64,000 nucleotides of DNA from Alphaproteobacteria bacterium (GTDB taxonomy: Bacteria > Pseudomonadota > Alphaproteobacteria > JANSWW01), in assembly GCA_024743275.1 (NCBI GenBank), contig JANSWW010000002.1, positions 310,001 through 374,000 on the forward strand, read 5' to 3'. Both the position numbers and the translations under genes were made by a program. The notes under the pieces are model-generated. The model searched no databases and was not told the DNA's origin. It saw only the letters and a program-made list of their open reading frames with translations. Shown piece by piece: positions 1-9,732 of the stretch (its first letter is position 1; the number at the start of each line of letters is the position of its first letter).

Positions 1-83
1 CTGTCTTCCCGGTAGAGCTCCGCCTTCACCGCCAGGGAGGTCATGCGCCGCCAATCGATCGGCGCCCCGTCAAAATCCGTCAT
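1..83 (-). CDS. Partial CDS, N-terminus only, unknown protein
   Basis: An open reading frame runs off the left edge on the minus strand. Its first residues from an ATG at 83 are MTDFDGAPIDWRRMTSLAVK, followed by AELYRED. There is no stop in the 27 codons visible. I do not recognise the family from so short a piece. It is divergent from the operon starting at 237, so the 150 bp between them should hold both promoters. The start is uncertain because no strong ribosome binding site stands out. Confidence 0.4.
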   Translation of the reverse strand, partial: MTDFDGAPIDWRRMTSLAVKAELYRED

Positions 84-164
84 GCCGCGCTTTCCCCGCC
101 TCCCACTGTTCCCCAACACCGAAGCCCGATCATTTCACATGTTCGCACAACGTTTGAAACCGAG

Positions 165-193
165 TTGACCCCAATCGCACTTTTTCATATCAT
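165..193 (+). promoter_or_regulatory. Sigma-70 type promoter for the 237-3779 operon
   Basis: TTGACC at 165-170 and TATCAT at 188-193 are separated by exactly 17 bp. Each hexamer differs from the consensus (TTGACA, TATAAT) at one position. Transcription would start near 200, giving a leader of about 37 nt that carries the strong Shine-Dalgarno sequence GAAGGAGG at 221-228. The surrounding DNA is locally AT-rich in an otherwise GC-rich region, as expected for a promoter. Confidence 0.65.
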
Positions 194-236
194 TTTCATC
201 ACTTTTTTAAACTAGGTGTAGAAGGAGGTCAGCGTC

Positions 237-464
237 ATGTCTGCCCCGAAATTCTCAGCCCAATTGTCCATGAACGATGTCAGCGCGATCAATGCTTTGG
301 CCAAGAGCGCCATCCATCAGGTCGGCGCCAGCGCGGCTTCGGTCCATCTGACCGTTTCCGGGACCCGCTCCGCCGTCCTGCAGTTAATGGATCAGCTAAA
401 GGACCAGAACGCCGAGATGTCCGCGGTGATCGCCCTGCGTGGCGACCGCCCCGCAAAAGGCTAG
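237..464 (+). CDS. 75-residue protein of unknown function, first gene of a PLP-enzyme operon
   Basis: A 75-residue protein with a very strong ribosome binding site (GAAGGAGG, 8 nt before the ATG). I do not recognise it. It has no signal peptide, no membrane segment and no cysteine. The sequence reads as an alternation of strands and helices (a strand near 5-11, a helix near 13-30, a strand near 35-41, a helix near 44-56, a strand near 61-67), so a small folded alpha/beta domain is more likely than a disordered peptide. It is 9 bp upstream of the nucleotidyltransferase-family gene and clearly co-transcribed with it. It could be a partner or substrate of that enzyme. A ribosomally made peptide precursor is possible but not shown, because there is no Cys-rich or obvious core region. 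Confidence 0.75.
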   Translation: MSAPKFSAQLSMNDVSAINALAKSAIHQVGASAASVHLTVSGTRSAVLQLMDQLKDQNAEMSAVIALRGDRPAKG

Positions 465-473
465 GTCCAAGGG

Positions 474-1529
474 GTGACGCACGCCGACATCACCCTTGAT
501 CTCCTGCGCTGGGCGGCGACGCGGGATCAAGGGCTCGCGGCGGCCTTGCGTCCCCGTCTCAACGATCCCGGTCTGCAGGAATTCCTGATCGGCCGCGAGG
601 TCGATTCGCTCGCCCATCTCGTTTCGGGCACGATTAGCGGCCGCCAGCGCGTTTACGATCAGGTCCTGGCCCATCAGGCCGAGGCCCTCCAAGAAGTGAT
701 GGAGGTTTTTCTCAAGGCCGGCATCCGGACGGTGACCTTCAAGGGATCCGAATTGGTGCCCCGGAACTATGACGGGCACTCCCTGGGCCTGATCGCGGAT
801 TGCGATGTATTGATCCCCCGCGACAGGATCGAGGAGGCGCGCGCGGCGATGTACGGCCTCGGCTTCCGCCACGCGATCTTCGTCGCCGAAGCGGGCGGGC
901 TGGTCTCCCTGGACGTCGCCGACATCGCCGGCATCGAGATCCAGCATTACGAACTGGCACCGTTCCGCAAAGCCATCGAGATCGATCCGGACGAGGCCGT
1001 GCTCAAGGTCCTGGCGCATGGCGACGTAGGCCCGCTGCACTGGGCCGGCGACCGGGTGATCCTGGTCCTGGAGATCGACGTTCATCACAACGTCGCCTCT
1101 GACGCCGATGTGGAGATGCTGTTCGACCGCGCGGTGCCGAGGGAAGGCGGTCCGGGCGAGACCCTGTCGCCGGCCGATCACGTCTGGCTCAACCTCAGCC
1201 GCTATTACAACGAGGTCGCGCTTCACAATAAGACCTCGCTGCGCCCGATCGCCTACACGCTGCCGGAAATCTCCTCCGGCAAGGTCGATTGGGATGTCGT
1301 GAGCGAGGCGGTCGAGGCGCTCAAACTCGGCCCGACGCTATACTATTTCCTCGCCTTCTGCGACGCCATCACCGGCGGCATGGTGCCCCCGGCGATCCTG
1401 GAACAGACCCATCCCCTGCGCACCAACCGGATCCGCGATTGGGGATGGCAGGTCGGCAAACTGCTCGACAGCGTCGATCCCGCACCGGTCGATATGGCGA
1501 TGCCGCTGGACAAGGCTCTGGCCGGTTAG
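474..1529 (+). CDS. Nucleotidyltransferase-family protein (NTP_transf_5 type)
   Basis: 351 residues, GTG start preceded by AAGGGG. Residues about 93-135 carry the hallmark of this family: a KG-containing segment (FKGSEL), then a tyrosine, then an acidic DCD pair (residues near 108-110, in the context ADCDVLI) and a helix ending in LGF, as in the Pfam family of uncharacterised nucleotidyltransferases with minDNA-pol fold. The two aspartates would bind metal and nucleotide. Members of this family have been found in natural-product and peptide-modification clusters, but many have no known role. Here the gene sits between a 75-residue protein and two PLP enzymes, so it may transfer a nucleotide to a carboxyl or hydroxyl group in a short pathway. 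Substrate unknown. Confidence 0.65.
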   Translation: MTHADITLDLLRWAATRDQGLAAALRPRLNDPGLQEFLIGREVDSLAHLVSGTISGRQRVYDQVLAHQAEALQEVMEVFLKAGIRTVTFKGSELVPRNYDGHSLGLIADCDVLIPRDRIEEARAAMYGLGFRHAIFVAEAGGLVSLDVADIAGIEIQHYELAPFRKAIEIDPDEAVLKVLAHGDVGPLHWAGDRVILVLEIDVHHNVASDADVEMLFDRAVPREGGPGETLSPADHVWLNLSRYYNEVALHNKTSLRPIAYTLPEISSGKVDWDVVSEAVEALKLGPTLYYFLAFCDAITGGMVPPAILEQTHPLRTNRIRDWGWQVGKLLDSVDPAPVDMAMPLDKALAG

Positions 1530-1567
1530 CCTTGGTCGAGCCCCCAATGCCCTAGGCGGGAACACCC

Positions 1568-2662
1568 ATGCCGCTCGCCATTCAGTCCTATCTCACCCAT
1601 CCGGCCCTGGCCGACAGCGACGAAACTCTCGTGCTGTCCTGGACCTCGGACGAGCGCGGTTGCCTGGACCGGAATGTGGCCGCGGTTCTGGCCGGCGCCC
1701 TGGCCGAGGAGGCCAGCGGAGGTCTGCCGCAGCTCGGCCAATACTGGGTCAAGGACCCCTATGGAGAGGGCTTTCTGGGCCCGGCGGTCCGCCGCTTCTT
1801 CGACCTCCCCGAGGAGGGAAGCACGATTTTCTGCGGCGCCGGGGTCAATTCGCTGCTCCACGCGCTCGCGGCCCTAGGCCGCGAGCGGCGCGCCTTGATC
1901 GCCGGCAGCAGCTATCCGGACCTGCCCTATTGGGTGGCGGGCCAAGGCGGAACCTGCTTTCCCATTGGGACGGCCCCGCAAGCGTGGGCAGCGTCCGATG
2001 GTGAATCGGCCGTTTGGCGGGACGCCGGATTGGTCTTTCTCGAACGGCCGAGCCTGATCGCCAATCGACTTGCGGACACGGAGGATATCCGCCGGCTTTG
2101 CGATATCGCCGGCCGGAGGGGTGTCCCGGTCCTGATCGACGAGTCGAACGCGAACTACGCCCCGCCCTCTTTCAGCGCCGTTCCCTTCACCGCCGAGTTC
2201 GACAATCTGATCGTGCTGCGCGGGTTCTCCAAGGCCTACGGGCTCGGGGGACTTCGGCTCGGCTATGCGATCGCGTCGGAGGCGTTGCGGCGAACGCTGG
2301 CCGCCATCGTACCGCCGCTGCTGGCCTCCTCGCTTTCGCTCTACCTCGGCCGCACGATCCTCGACCTGGGTGATATCGGTATAGGCCTGCGGCGGGCGAT
2401 TTCCGACAGCAAGCAGGAGGCAACTACGCTGTTCCACACATCCGGGATCGATCATGCGACCCCATCCAGTGGCCCACTTCCCTATCTCTTCCTCGAAGCG
2501 GACGATCCGGCGATCGAAACCCATCTCGCCCCGCGCGGCATCCTCGGCAAGCAGCATCTCCAGTGGTCGCCGGAGCATCGCGAGGTCCGCCCGCTTTATC
2601 GGCTCAGCGTCCCCTTGGCGCCCGCCCGCCGCGCCGCTCTGAGGGCGCGCCTCCGACCCTAG
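1568..2662 (+). CDS. PLP-dependent aminotransferase, class I/II fold (HisC/CobD-like)
   Basis: 364 residues, normal for the small fold-type I aminotransferases related to histidinol-phosphate aminotransferase and CobD. Clear signs are the PLP aspartate in VLIDESNANY (near 200) and the Schiff-base lysine in RGFSKAYGLGGLRLGYA (near 222-238), a motif typical of the HisC group. The C-terminal arginine that binds the substrate carboxylate is plausible in the segment YRLSVPLA. It starts 38 bp after the nucleotidyltransferase gene and is followed 88 bp later by a second PLP enzyme. It is not in a histidine or cobalamin operon, so neither of those roles should be assumed. I infer a role in amino acid or amino alcohol phosphate chemistry within this unknown operon. 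Confidence 0.8.
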   Translation: MPLAIQSYLTHPALADSDETLVLSWTSDERGCLDRNVAAVLAGALAEEASGGLPQLGQYWVKDPYGEGFLGPAVRRFFDLPEEGSTIFCGAGVNSLLHALAALGRERRALIAGSSYPDLPYWVAGQGGTCFPIGTAPQAWAASDGESAVWRDAGLVFLERPSLIANRLADTEDIRRLCDIAGRRGVPVLIDESNANYAPPSFSAVPFTAEFDNLIVLRGFSKAYGLGGLRLGYAIASEALRRTLAAIVPPLLASSLSLYLGRTILDLGDIGIGLRRAISDSKQEATTLFHTSGIDHATPSSGPLPYLFLEADDPAIETHLAPRGILGKQHLQWSPEHREVRPLYRLSVPLAPARRAALRARLRP

Positions 2663-2750
2663 GAGACCCTGCGTCATTTATCGGCCCTGCCTTTAGGCGG
2701 CGTTTTGGGGCATGGTCGCGGCCCCTCCGTTCGGCGAAAGGCGTTCTTTG

Positions 2751-3779
2751 ATGTACGAGTTCTATTCCGACACCCAGACCAGGGCGACCCGCGCGATGCG
2801 CGAGGCCATCCTCGATATCGAGCTCGGGGACGAACGCCATGACGCGGACCCGAAGACCACCGAGCTATGCGAGCGGATCGCCGATATGTTCGGCATGGAG
2901 AAAGCGGTCTTCCTGCCGTCGGGGACCATGTGCAACGAGATCGCCATCGCTGTGCACACCAGGCCCGGAGACGAGGTGATCTGCGCCCGGGAAAGCCACA
3001 TCATCTTCGCCGAAAGCGGCGGGCCGGCCGCCCTGTCCGGGGTGATGATGCATCCGATCGACTGCGCGCGCGGACTGATGACGGCGGAGCAAGTCACCGC
3101 CGCCATCCGGCCCCGGTCCAGCCATGCCCCGCGCAGCCGGCTTCTCAATCTGGAGCAGACCTCGAATCTCGGCGGTGGGGCGATCTGGCCGGCGGACCAG
3201 CTCCACGCCGCCCGCAAAGCGGCCCAGGACGCCGGCCTCGCCGCCCATCTCGACGGTGCCCGAATTCTCAACGCCACGGTGGCGACCGGACGTGCGCCGA
3301 AGGACTATACGGACGGCTTTGACAGCGCCTGGATCGCCTTCACAAAGGGACTCGGCTGTCCGGTCGGCGCGGTGCTCGCCGGAAGCCGGGATTTCATCGC
3401 CGACGCCTGGCTCCTGAAACGCCGCTGGGGCGGGGCGATGCGGCAAACCGGCGTGTTGGCCGGCATGTGTCTTTATGCCCTCGACCATCATGTCGACCGC
3501 CTGGCCGAGGATCACGCGCTTGCCGCCTTCATCGGCGGTGAGCTGGCGGCGTTGCCACCGGTTCGGCGGGTCGAACCGGTGGAAACCAATATCGTGCTCC
3601 TCGACCTCGCGGAGAACGCGCCGGACGCCCGCGCGGTGGCCGGTTTCCTGAAAGAACGGGGTGTGACGGTCACCGTCGTCGGTCGACGGCGCCTCCGGAT
3701 CGTCACCCATCTGGATGTGGATCGGACGGGCGCCCAGGTCCTGATCGACGGATTCGCCGCGGTGCCGACGATCTCCTGA
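2751..3779 (+). CDS. Threonine aldolase family PLP enzyme (beta-eliminating lyase fold)
   Basis: 342 residues from the ATG at 2751; an upstream in-frame ATG at 2712 would add 13 residues that do not resemble the family, and the GAAAGG about 10 nt before 2751 supports the inner start. The N-terminus (YSDTQTRATRAMREAI), the segment FLPSGTMCNEIAI, the PLP aspartate region AAHLDGARILNA and the Schiff-base lysine in IAFTKGLGCPVGAVLAG (near residue 210) match low-specificity L-threonine aldolases. These cleave beta-hydroxy amino acids to glycine and an aldehyde, or run in reverse to make them. In this operon it may build or break a beta-hydroxy amino acid that is the substrate of the neighbouring aminotransferase and nucleotidyltransferase. 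Plain threonine catabolism cannot be excluded. Confidence 0.85.
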   Translation: MYEFYSDTQTRATRAMREAILDIELGDERHDADPKTTELCERIADMFGMEKAVFLPSGTMCNEIAIAVHTRPGDEVICARESHIIFAESGGPAALSGVMMHPIDCARGLMTAEQVTAAIRPRSSHAPRSRLLNLEQTSNLGGGAIWPADQLHAARKAAQDAGLAAHLDGARILNATVATGRAPKDYTDGFDSAWIAFTKGLGCPVGAVLAGSRDFIADAWLLKRRWGGAMRQTGVLAGMCLYALDHHVDRLAEDHALAAFIGGELAALPPVRRVEPVETNIVLLDLAENAPDARAVAGFLKERGVTVTVVGRRRLRIVTHLDVDRTGAQVLIDGFAAVPTIS

Positions 3780-3783
3780 CTTC

Positions 3784-3848
3784 GGAAGTGAGCGAACTTC
3801 CCACGGGTCGGCCTTGGGTGGGTCAATCGCCGTTTAGGTCATGACCCA
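3784..3848. repeat. Convergent intergenic region with inverted repeats and a palindrome
   Basis: The gap between the convergent threonine aldolase and aspartate dehydrogenase genes contains a 6 bp stem (GGAAGT 3784-3789 with ACTTCC 3796-3801), a 7 bp inverted repeat (TGGGTCA 3819-3825 with TGACCCA 3842-3848) and the 10 bp palindrome GGTCATGACC at 3837-3846. The 17-mer GTTTAGGTCATGACCCA (3832-3848) recurs with 15 of 17 identities at 5107-5123. No T-tract follows the stems, so terminator function is not certain. Confidence 0.5.
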
Positions 3849-3867
3849 ACCTCGTTTTCCGGACAGC

Positions 3868-4662
3868 CTACTGCCGGATCGGCGCCGCCCGCCGTCGGAT
3901 CGCGGCGACCACGCTCATGCCGGTCAGGGCGGACGACCGGGGATTGCCCGGCAATCCCTTCCCGGCGATCGAGAACGATAGCCGGCCAAAGGCTCCCTCC
4001 GCCTCGACCTCATGGATGTTCTCGCTGACGGACGGATCGGCGATCAATTCCACATGGGTATCGTCCAGACCGGTTCCGGCCATGGCGATCGATGCGGCCA
4101 CATTCGCGTTTTTGGGATATCGCAGGGCCGCGTCGCGGGCCGTCCCTGAGAAATGCGCCGCCGCGTCGGTCAACCCGTCGAGATCGAGCACGTCTTCGGC
4201 CGGCGATCCCTTCCACCCCTTGGGCGGTTTACGGCCGCGATAGACGAGGCGCTCGAGCCCGCCCTGCTTCGCCGCTTGGACCGCATCGATGGCGCCGATG
4301 GCGCCGGAGGCGAGCTCCAGAACCGATCCACCCTCAAGCGCGGCGGCCTTCAACGCGTCGACCAGCGACTCGTCGGCCAAAGCCCCGGTGGAGACGGTGA
4401 TCAGATCGATGCCCCGGGCCAACAGCGCCGGACCGTGTTCGCGCAGGGCCGCATGTCCGGCACAGTCGACGGCCAAGTCCACCTGCCCGTCGACCGCGTC
4501 GAGCGATGTCACCGGCGCGATGCCGTCCCCCAGCACCTCCCGGGCCGCCGCTTCCCGGCCCGGCCGGCACAGCACCCAACGGATCCGGGCGTTGTCGTCC
4601 TCGTTCAGGCAATCGGCCACATAGGCCCCGATGGCACCGAATCCGATCAGCAAAATGTTCAT
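3868..4662 (-). CDS. nadX: L-aspartate dehydrogenase
   Basis: 264 residues from the ATG at 4662, the normal family length; the reading frame stays open for 31 codons upstream, but those residues are Arg-rich and unlike the family, and MNILLIGFGAIG is a typical start. GFGAIG at 7-12 is the NAD(P)-binding turn. The C-terminal half shows the aspartate dehydrogenase signature regions KNANVAASIAMAG and the segment ending in NIHEVEAEGAFG. The enzyme oxidises L-aspartate to iminoaspartate, which can feed NAD synthesis or simply release ammonia and oxaloacetate. No nadA or nadC lies in the window. It is convergent with the upstream operon and divergent from the 98-residue gene at 4800, and so is probably transcribed on its own. 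Confidence 0.85.
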   Translation of the reverse strand: MNILLIGFGAIGAYVADCLNEDDNARIRWVLCRPGREAAAREVLGDGIAPVTSLDAVDGQVDLAVDCAGHAALREHGPALLARGIDLITVSTGALADESLVDALKAAALEGGSVLELASGAIGAIDAVQAAKQGGLERLVYRGRKPPKGWKGSPAEDVLDLDGLTDAAAHFSGTARDAALRYPKNANVAASIAMAGTGLDDTHVELIADPSVSENIHEVEAEGAFGRLSFSIAGKGLPGNPRSSALTGMSVVAAIRRRAAPIRQ

Positions 4663-4799
4663 GATCTTTATCCCGATTTCGTTCCACGATCCGACCTTAG
4701 AGGTCCGCATCCCGCGGCGAAACCAAGATCCGCCCCGCGTCCCCGTCGCTGGCATCGAAATTGCTTCATGTGATTTCGCCGCAATAGAGGGATAAGCGC

Positions 4800-5096
4800 A
4801 TGAAAACCAAGAATTCCAAGTTCACCGAAACCGATATCCGCCTGTCGAGCCCGATCAAGGAGGCGGACGAACATCCGGAGATGGTCGATTTCTACATCGA
4901 CTCGGCCTACACGCTGCAGGTCTCGAAGGATCTCGCCGACAAGGCCCATCCGTCCCAGGCCCATCGCAACGCCATCGCGACCGCGTCCCTGGTCTATCAG
5001 GCCATGACCGGCGCGGAGATGGACGCCGCGGTTCAGAACGTGATCACCCTCATCCCGAAGAAGAAGACCGCCAAGGGCGTTCCCCACGGCTGGTGA
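4800..5096 (+). CDS. 98-residue protein of unknown function
   Basis: A small basic protein starting with MKTKNSKFTETDIRLSS. I do not recognise a domain. It has no signal peptide or membrane segment. It contains a predicted helical middle (about residues 30-75, with EADEHPEMVDFYIDSAYTL and a segment rich in Ala) and a Lys-rich tail KKKTAKGVPHGW. Codon choice is like that of its neighbours, which supports it being real. The ATG has only a weak purine-rich leader (GAGGGATAAG). It is divergent from nadX with about 137 bp between the two starts, and ends just before a long inverted repeat. Confidence 0.65.
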   Translation: MKTKNSKFTETDIRLSSPIKEADEHPEMVDFYIDSAYTLQVSKDLADKAHPSQAHRNAIATASLVYQAMTGAEMDAAVQNVITLIPKKKTAKGVPHGW

Positions 5097-5106
5097 GGCG
5101 ACATTG

Positions 5107-5187
5107 GTTTAGCTCATGACCTAGGGTTAAGCCCTGGCGCGGCCCCCGGTCCAAGGCCGGGCGACCGGCGGGTCACCCTAGGTCATG
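5107..5187. repeat. Long inverted repeat with perfect 13 bp arms
   Basis: CATGACCTAGGGT at 5115-5127 is repeated exactly, in inverse orientation, as ACCCTAGGTCATG at 5175-5187, leaving a 47 nt GC-rich loop. The left arm lies within GTTTAGCTCATGACCTA (5107-5123), which is a near copy of the sequence at 3832-3848 on the other side of nadX. It may act as a terminator for the 98-residue gene, or be a dispersed palindromic repeat. It contains CTAG, which is usually scarce in bacterial genomes. Confidence 0.6.
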
Positions 5188-5237
5188 GACTCACGGAAAA
5201 CCGTCAGAGGAAGACCTGATGAGGGTCTTCGGCAATT

Positions 5238-5255
5238 CCGATTGGCCCCAATCGG
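5238..5255. promoter_or_regulatory. Palindrome in the katG upstream region
   Basis: CCGATTGG (5238-5245) and its exact complement CCAATCGG (5248-5255) form a 2-bp-spaced palindrome about 150 bp before katG. Between 5188 and 5404 no gene is visible. The position suits a regulator site such as that of a peroxide sensor, but the sequence does not match the OxyR or Fur/PerR consensus closely enough to name the protein. Confidence 0.4.
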
Positions 5256-5398
5256 TCGGATTCTACTATTCTCCCCCTAGTCCCATCATTTAGTGCGACC
5301 AAATGTCTGGCACGGCCTCCGCCGCGATACCGGACCGGCCCCGCAAGAAGGGTGTCGCCGACCTCTGGCAGCCCGGGATTCTGACAAGGGAGAAGTGA

Positions 5399-7570
<2,172 letters not shown>

Positions 7571-7594
7571 TCCCCGGTTCCGGTATCCTGTACG

Positions 7595-7622
7595 CAAAAG
7601 CCCGCCATCCGGCGGGCTTTTG
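7595..7622. terminator. Bidirectional intrinsic terminator between katG and the sigma-54 activator gene
   Basis: CAAAAGCCCGCC (7595-7606), a 4 nt loop ATCC, then GGCGGGCTTTTG (7611-7622): a perfect 12 bp stem whose outer base pairs supply the T-run for both directions. It serves katG on the plus strand and the regulator gene ending at 7646 on the minus strand. Confidence 0.9.
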
Positions 7623-7645
7623 TCGTTTCGGGAGGAGCGTCCCGG

Positions 7646-9547
7646 TCAGCGCCCGGCGATCTTGAGCCGGCGGAGCCGGGAATAAAGCGTGCTTGCCTTC
7701 ATCCCCAACAACTCCGCCGCCCCGCCGGGCCCCGAGACCCGGCCGCCCGCCGCTTCCAGGGCGGCCTTTACGTTATGGACCTCCCGTTCGCGGCGACGGG
7801 CCTCGCTTTCGATCTTCGCCGGCGGGAACGGTACGCGTGTGCCCTCCACCTCGGCCCGTTCCGGCATGTCGAAGTTCAGGCGGCCGCCCTGGGCGAGGAT
7901 CACCGCCCGCTCCATGACATTCTGCAATTCGCGGGCGTTGCCCGGCCAGGAATAGGCCAGGAGCTGTTCGACATTGGCCTTGGAGAGCACCGGGGCCGGC
8001 ACGTTGAGCCGCTTCACGGCGAGTTGCAGGAAGTGTTCGGCAAGGGGCCCGATATCCTCCGGACGATCGCGCAGCGGCCTGAGGGAAATCGGAAAGACGT
8101 TGAGCCGGAAGTAGAGGTCCTCCCGGAACCGGCCGGCCGCGACCTCCGCTTCCAGATCCCGATTGGTCGCGGCGATGACACGGACGTCGATGCGGCGCGT
8201 CGCGTTGGCTCCGACCCGCTCGAAGGTGCCTTCCTGGAGAACCCGCAAAAGCTTGCTTTGCAGTTCGAGCGGGATCTCTCCGATCTCGTCGAGAAACAAC
8301 GTCCCGCCGTCGGCAAGCTCGAACCGGCCCACCCGGTCCCGGACGGCGCCGGTGAAGGCGCCACGCACATGGCCGAAAAACTCGCTTTCGAACAGGTCGC
8401 GCGGGACCGCCGCGCAATTGACCCGTATCAACGGACGTTCGGACCGGTCGCTGTCCTTGTGGATCGCCTGGGCGACCAGTTCCTTGCCGGTCCCGCTCTC
8501 ACCGATGATCAGCACATTCGCGTTCGTCGGGGCGACGAGTTCGATCTGCCTGACCGTCTGCGAGATCGCCGCCGACCGTCCGATGATCTCATTGTGATTG
8601 CGGCTCTCGCGGATTTCCTCCTGAAGATAGGCATTCTCCATCTCGAGACGCTGTTTGAGGCGCGCGACCTCCTCCCCCGCCTCGCGCAGCCGCTTCTCAT
8701 TCTCCTTCCGCTCGGTGATGTCCCGAAAGATGATCACCGCGCCGGTAACGTCGCTGCCATCCACGATCGGCGTGGCGCTGTATTCCACCCGGATCGGCCG
8801 CCCGTCCTTGCGCCAGAAATACTCGTCGTCGACCAGGTTCATCTTCGCATGCCGGAAGGCGTTGTAGATCGGACATTCGGAGGCCGGATAGGGCCGACCG
8901 TCCGCATGGTGATGATGGATCAGGGCATGAATGCCGCGGCCGATCAGGTCGGCGGCACTCCAGCCGAGCATCTCCTCCGCCGCCGGATTGACGAAGGTTG
9001 TCCGGCCCTCGGTATCGACGCCGTAGATGCCGTCCGCCGCCGAGGTCAAGATGAGATCATTGATCCGCTCCGCCTGGCGCGCGAGACGTTCGAGCCGCCG
9101 CCATTCGAGAAGCCCGCCCTGCACCACCGCGTCGGCCTCCTCCACCTTGTTGCGCCGGGCCCGTTCCTCCAGATCATGGGCGATCATGACCAGACGGTCG
9201 CCGGCACCCGCGTCGCTCACCGCCGCCTCATATTCGAGCGTGAGCGTCCCTCCGCCCCGTGTCCGCCCCTGAAGCGCACGGGTCCAGGCCCGGCCGCGAT
9301 CCAGCACCTCCTCGGCGAACGCGATGAGCTGGGGGACCGTTTCCGGATGAAGCCGCGAGAATTTCTCGTCCTTGAGATCCTCCGCCTCGAAAAGGCGGGC
9401 CGCCGAATCATTGGCGGCGATCACCAGGTCCCGCTGGGGATCCACCACCATACAGGGTGCCCCGACGGATAAGGCCAAGCCGCCGAACCACGCGGACTCG
9501 TCCCGGGAGGAATTATTCAATTTCGCAATCTCATTCTGCAAATTCAT
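7646..9547 (-). CDS. Sigma-54-dependent transcriptional activator with PAS sensor domains
   Basis: 633 residues. Two PAS-like regions at about 25-130 and 165-280 (the second ends in the classic [11 protein letters not shown]), then a coiled-coil linker near 283-315, the AAA+ domain from about 322, and a Fis-type helix-turn-helix at the C-terminus (segment [26 protein letters not shown]). Walker A GESGTGKE is at 349-356, the sigma-54 contact loop GAFTGA at 396-401 and Walker B LFLDE at 417-421, so it should be an active enhancer-binding protein. It has no response-regulator receiver; the PAS domains must take the signal. It is divergent from cynABDS, whose promoter is a sigma-54 type, so it almost certainly controls cyanate use. 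The ligand is not evident. Confidence 0.93.
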   Translation of the reverse strand: MNLQNEIAKLNNSSRDESAWFGGLALSVGAPCMVVDPQRDLVIAANDSAARLFEAEDLKDEKFSRLHPETVPQLIAFAEEVLDRGRAWTRALQGRTRGGGTLTLEYEAAVSDAGAGDRLVMIAHDLEERARRNKVEEADAVVQGGLLEWRRLERLARQAERINDLILTSAADGIYGVDTEGRTTFVNPAAEEMLGWSAADLIGRGIHALIHHHHADGRPYPASECPIYNAFRHAKMNLVDDEYFWRKDGRPIRVEYSATPIVDGSDVTGAVIIFRDITERKENEKRLREAGEEVARLKQRLEMENAYLQEEIRESRNHNEIIGRSAAISQTVRQIELVAPTNANVLIIGESGTGKELVAQAIHKDSDRSERPLIRVNCAAVPRDLFESEFFGHVRGAFTGAVRDRVGRFELADGGTLFLDEIGEIPLELQSKLLRVLQEGTFERVGANATRRIDVRVIAATNRDLEAEVAAGRFREDLYFRLNVFPISLRPLRDRPEDIGPLAEHFLQLAVKRLNVPAPVLSKANVEQLLAYSWPGNARELQNVMERAVILAQGGRLNFDMPERAEVEGTRVPFPPAKIESEARRREREVHNVKAALEAAGGRVSGPGGAAELLGMKASTLYSRLRRLKIAGR

Positions 9548-9655
9548 AATTTACGAGGATGCATAATTCCGATTTTCCTGCAAAGCTAAAAAAGAAATCA
9601 ACCTAAACACCTGATTTTTATAACTATTTTTTCATCCTTTTGCACCGCAATATTC

Positions 9656-9670
9656 TGGCACGGATTCTGC
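9656..9670 (+). promoter_or_regulatory. Sigma-54 (-24/-12) promoter for cynABDS
   Basis: TGGCACG (9656-9662), GATT, CTGC (9667-9670). GG at 9657-9658 and GC at 9669-9670 are 10 bp apart, the invariant spacing for RpoN promoters, and only one base of the TGGCACG-N4-TTGC consensus differs. Transcription would begin near 9682, about 50 bp before cynA. The 108 bp between this site and the activator gene start (9547) is very AT-rich for this genome and has two copies of CATAATT (9545-9551 and 9562-9568), a possible activator or bending-protein region. Confidence 0.85.
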
Positions 9671-9732
9671 GGATATTCGCACGGCACAAACTCCCCTGGG
9701 GGCGCGAAAAACACTGTCGAAGGAGAATCAGG

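Noticed and set aside
237..1529. Lasso peptide or other RiPP cluster based on the nucleotidyltransferase plus small protein
   Set aside because: There is no asparagine-synthetase-like cyclase, leader peptidase, RRE/PqqD domain or transporter, and the 75-residue protein looks folded rather than like a leader-core peptide. Kept only as an open question.
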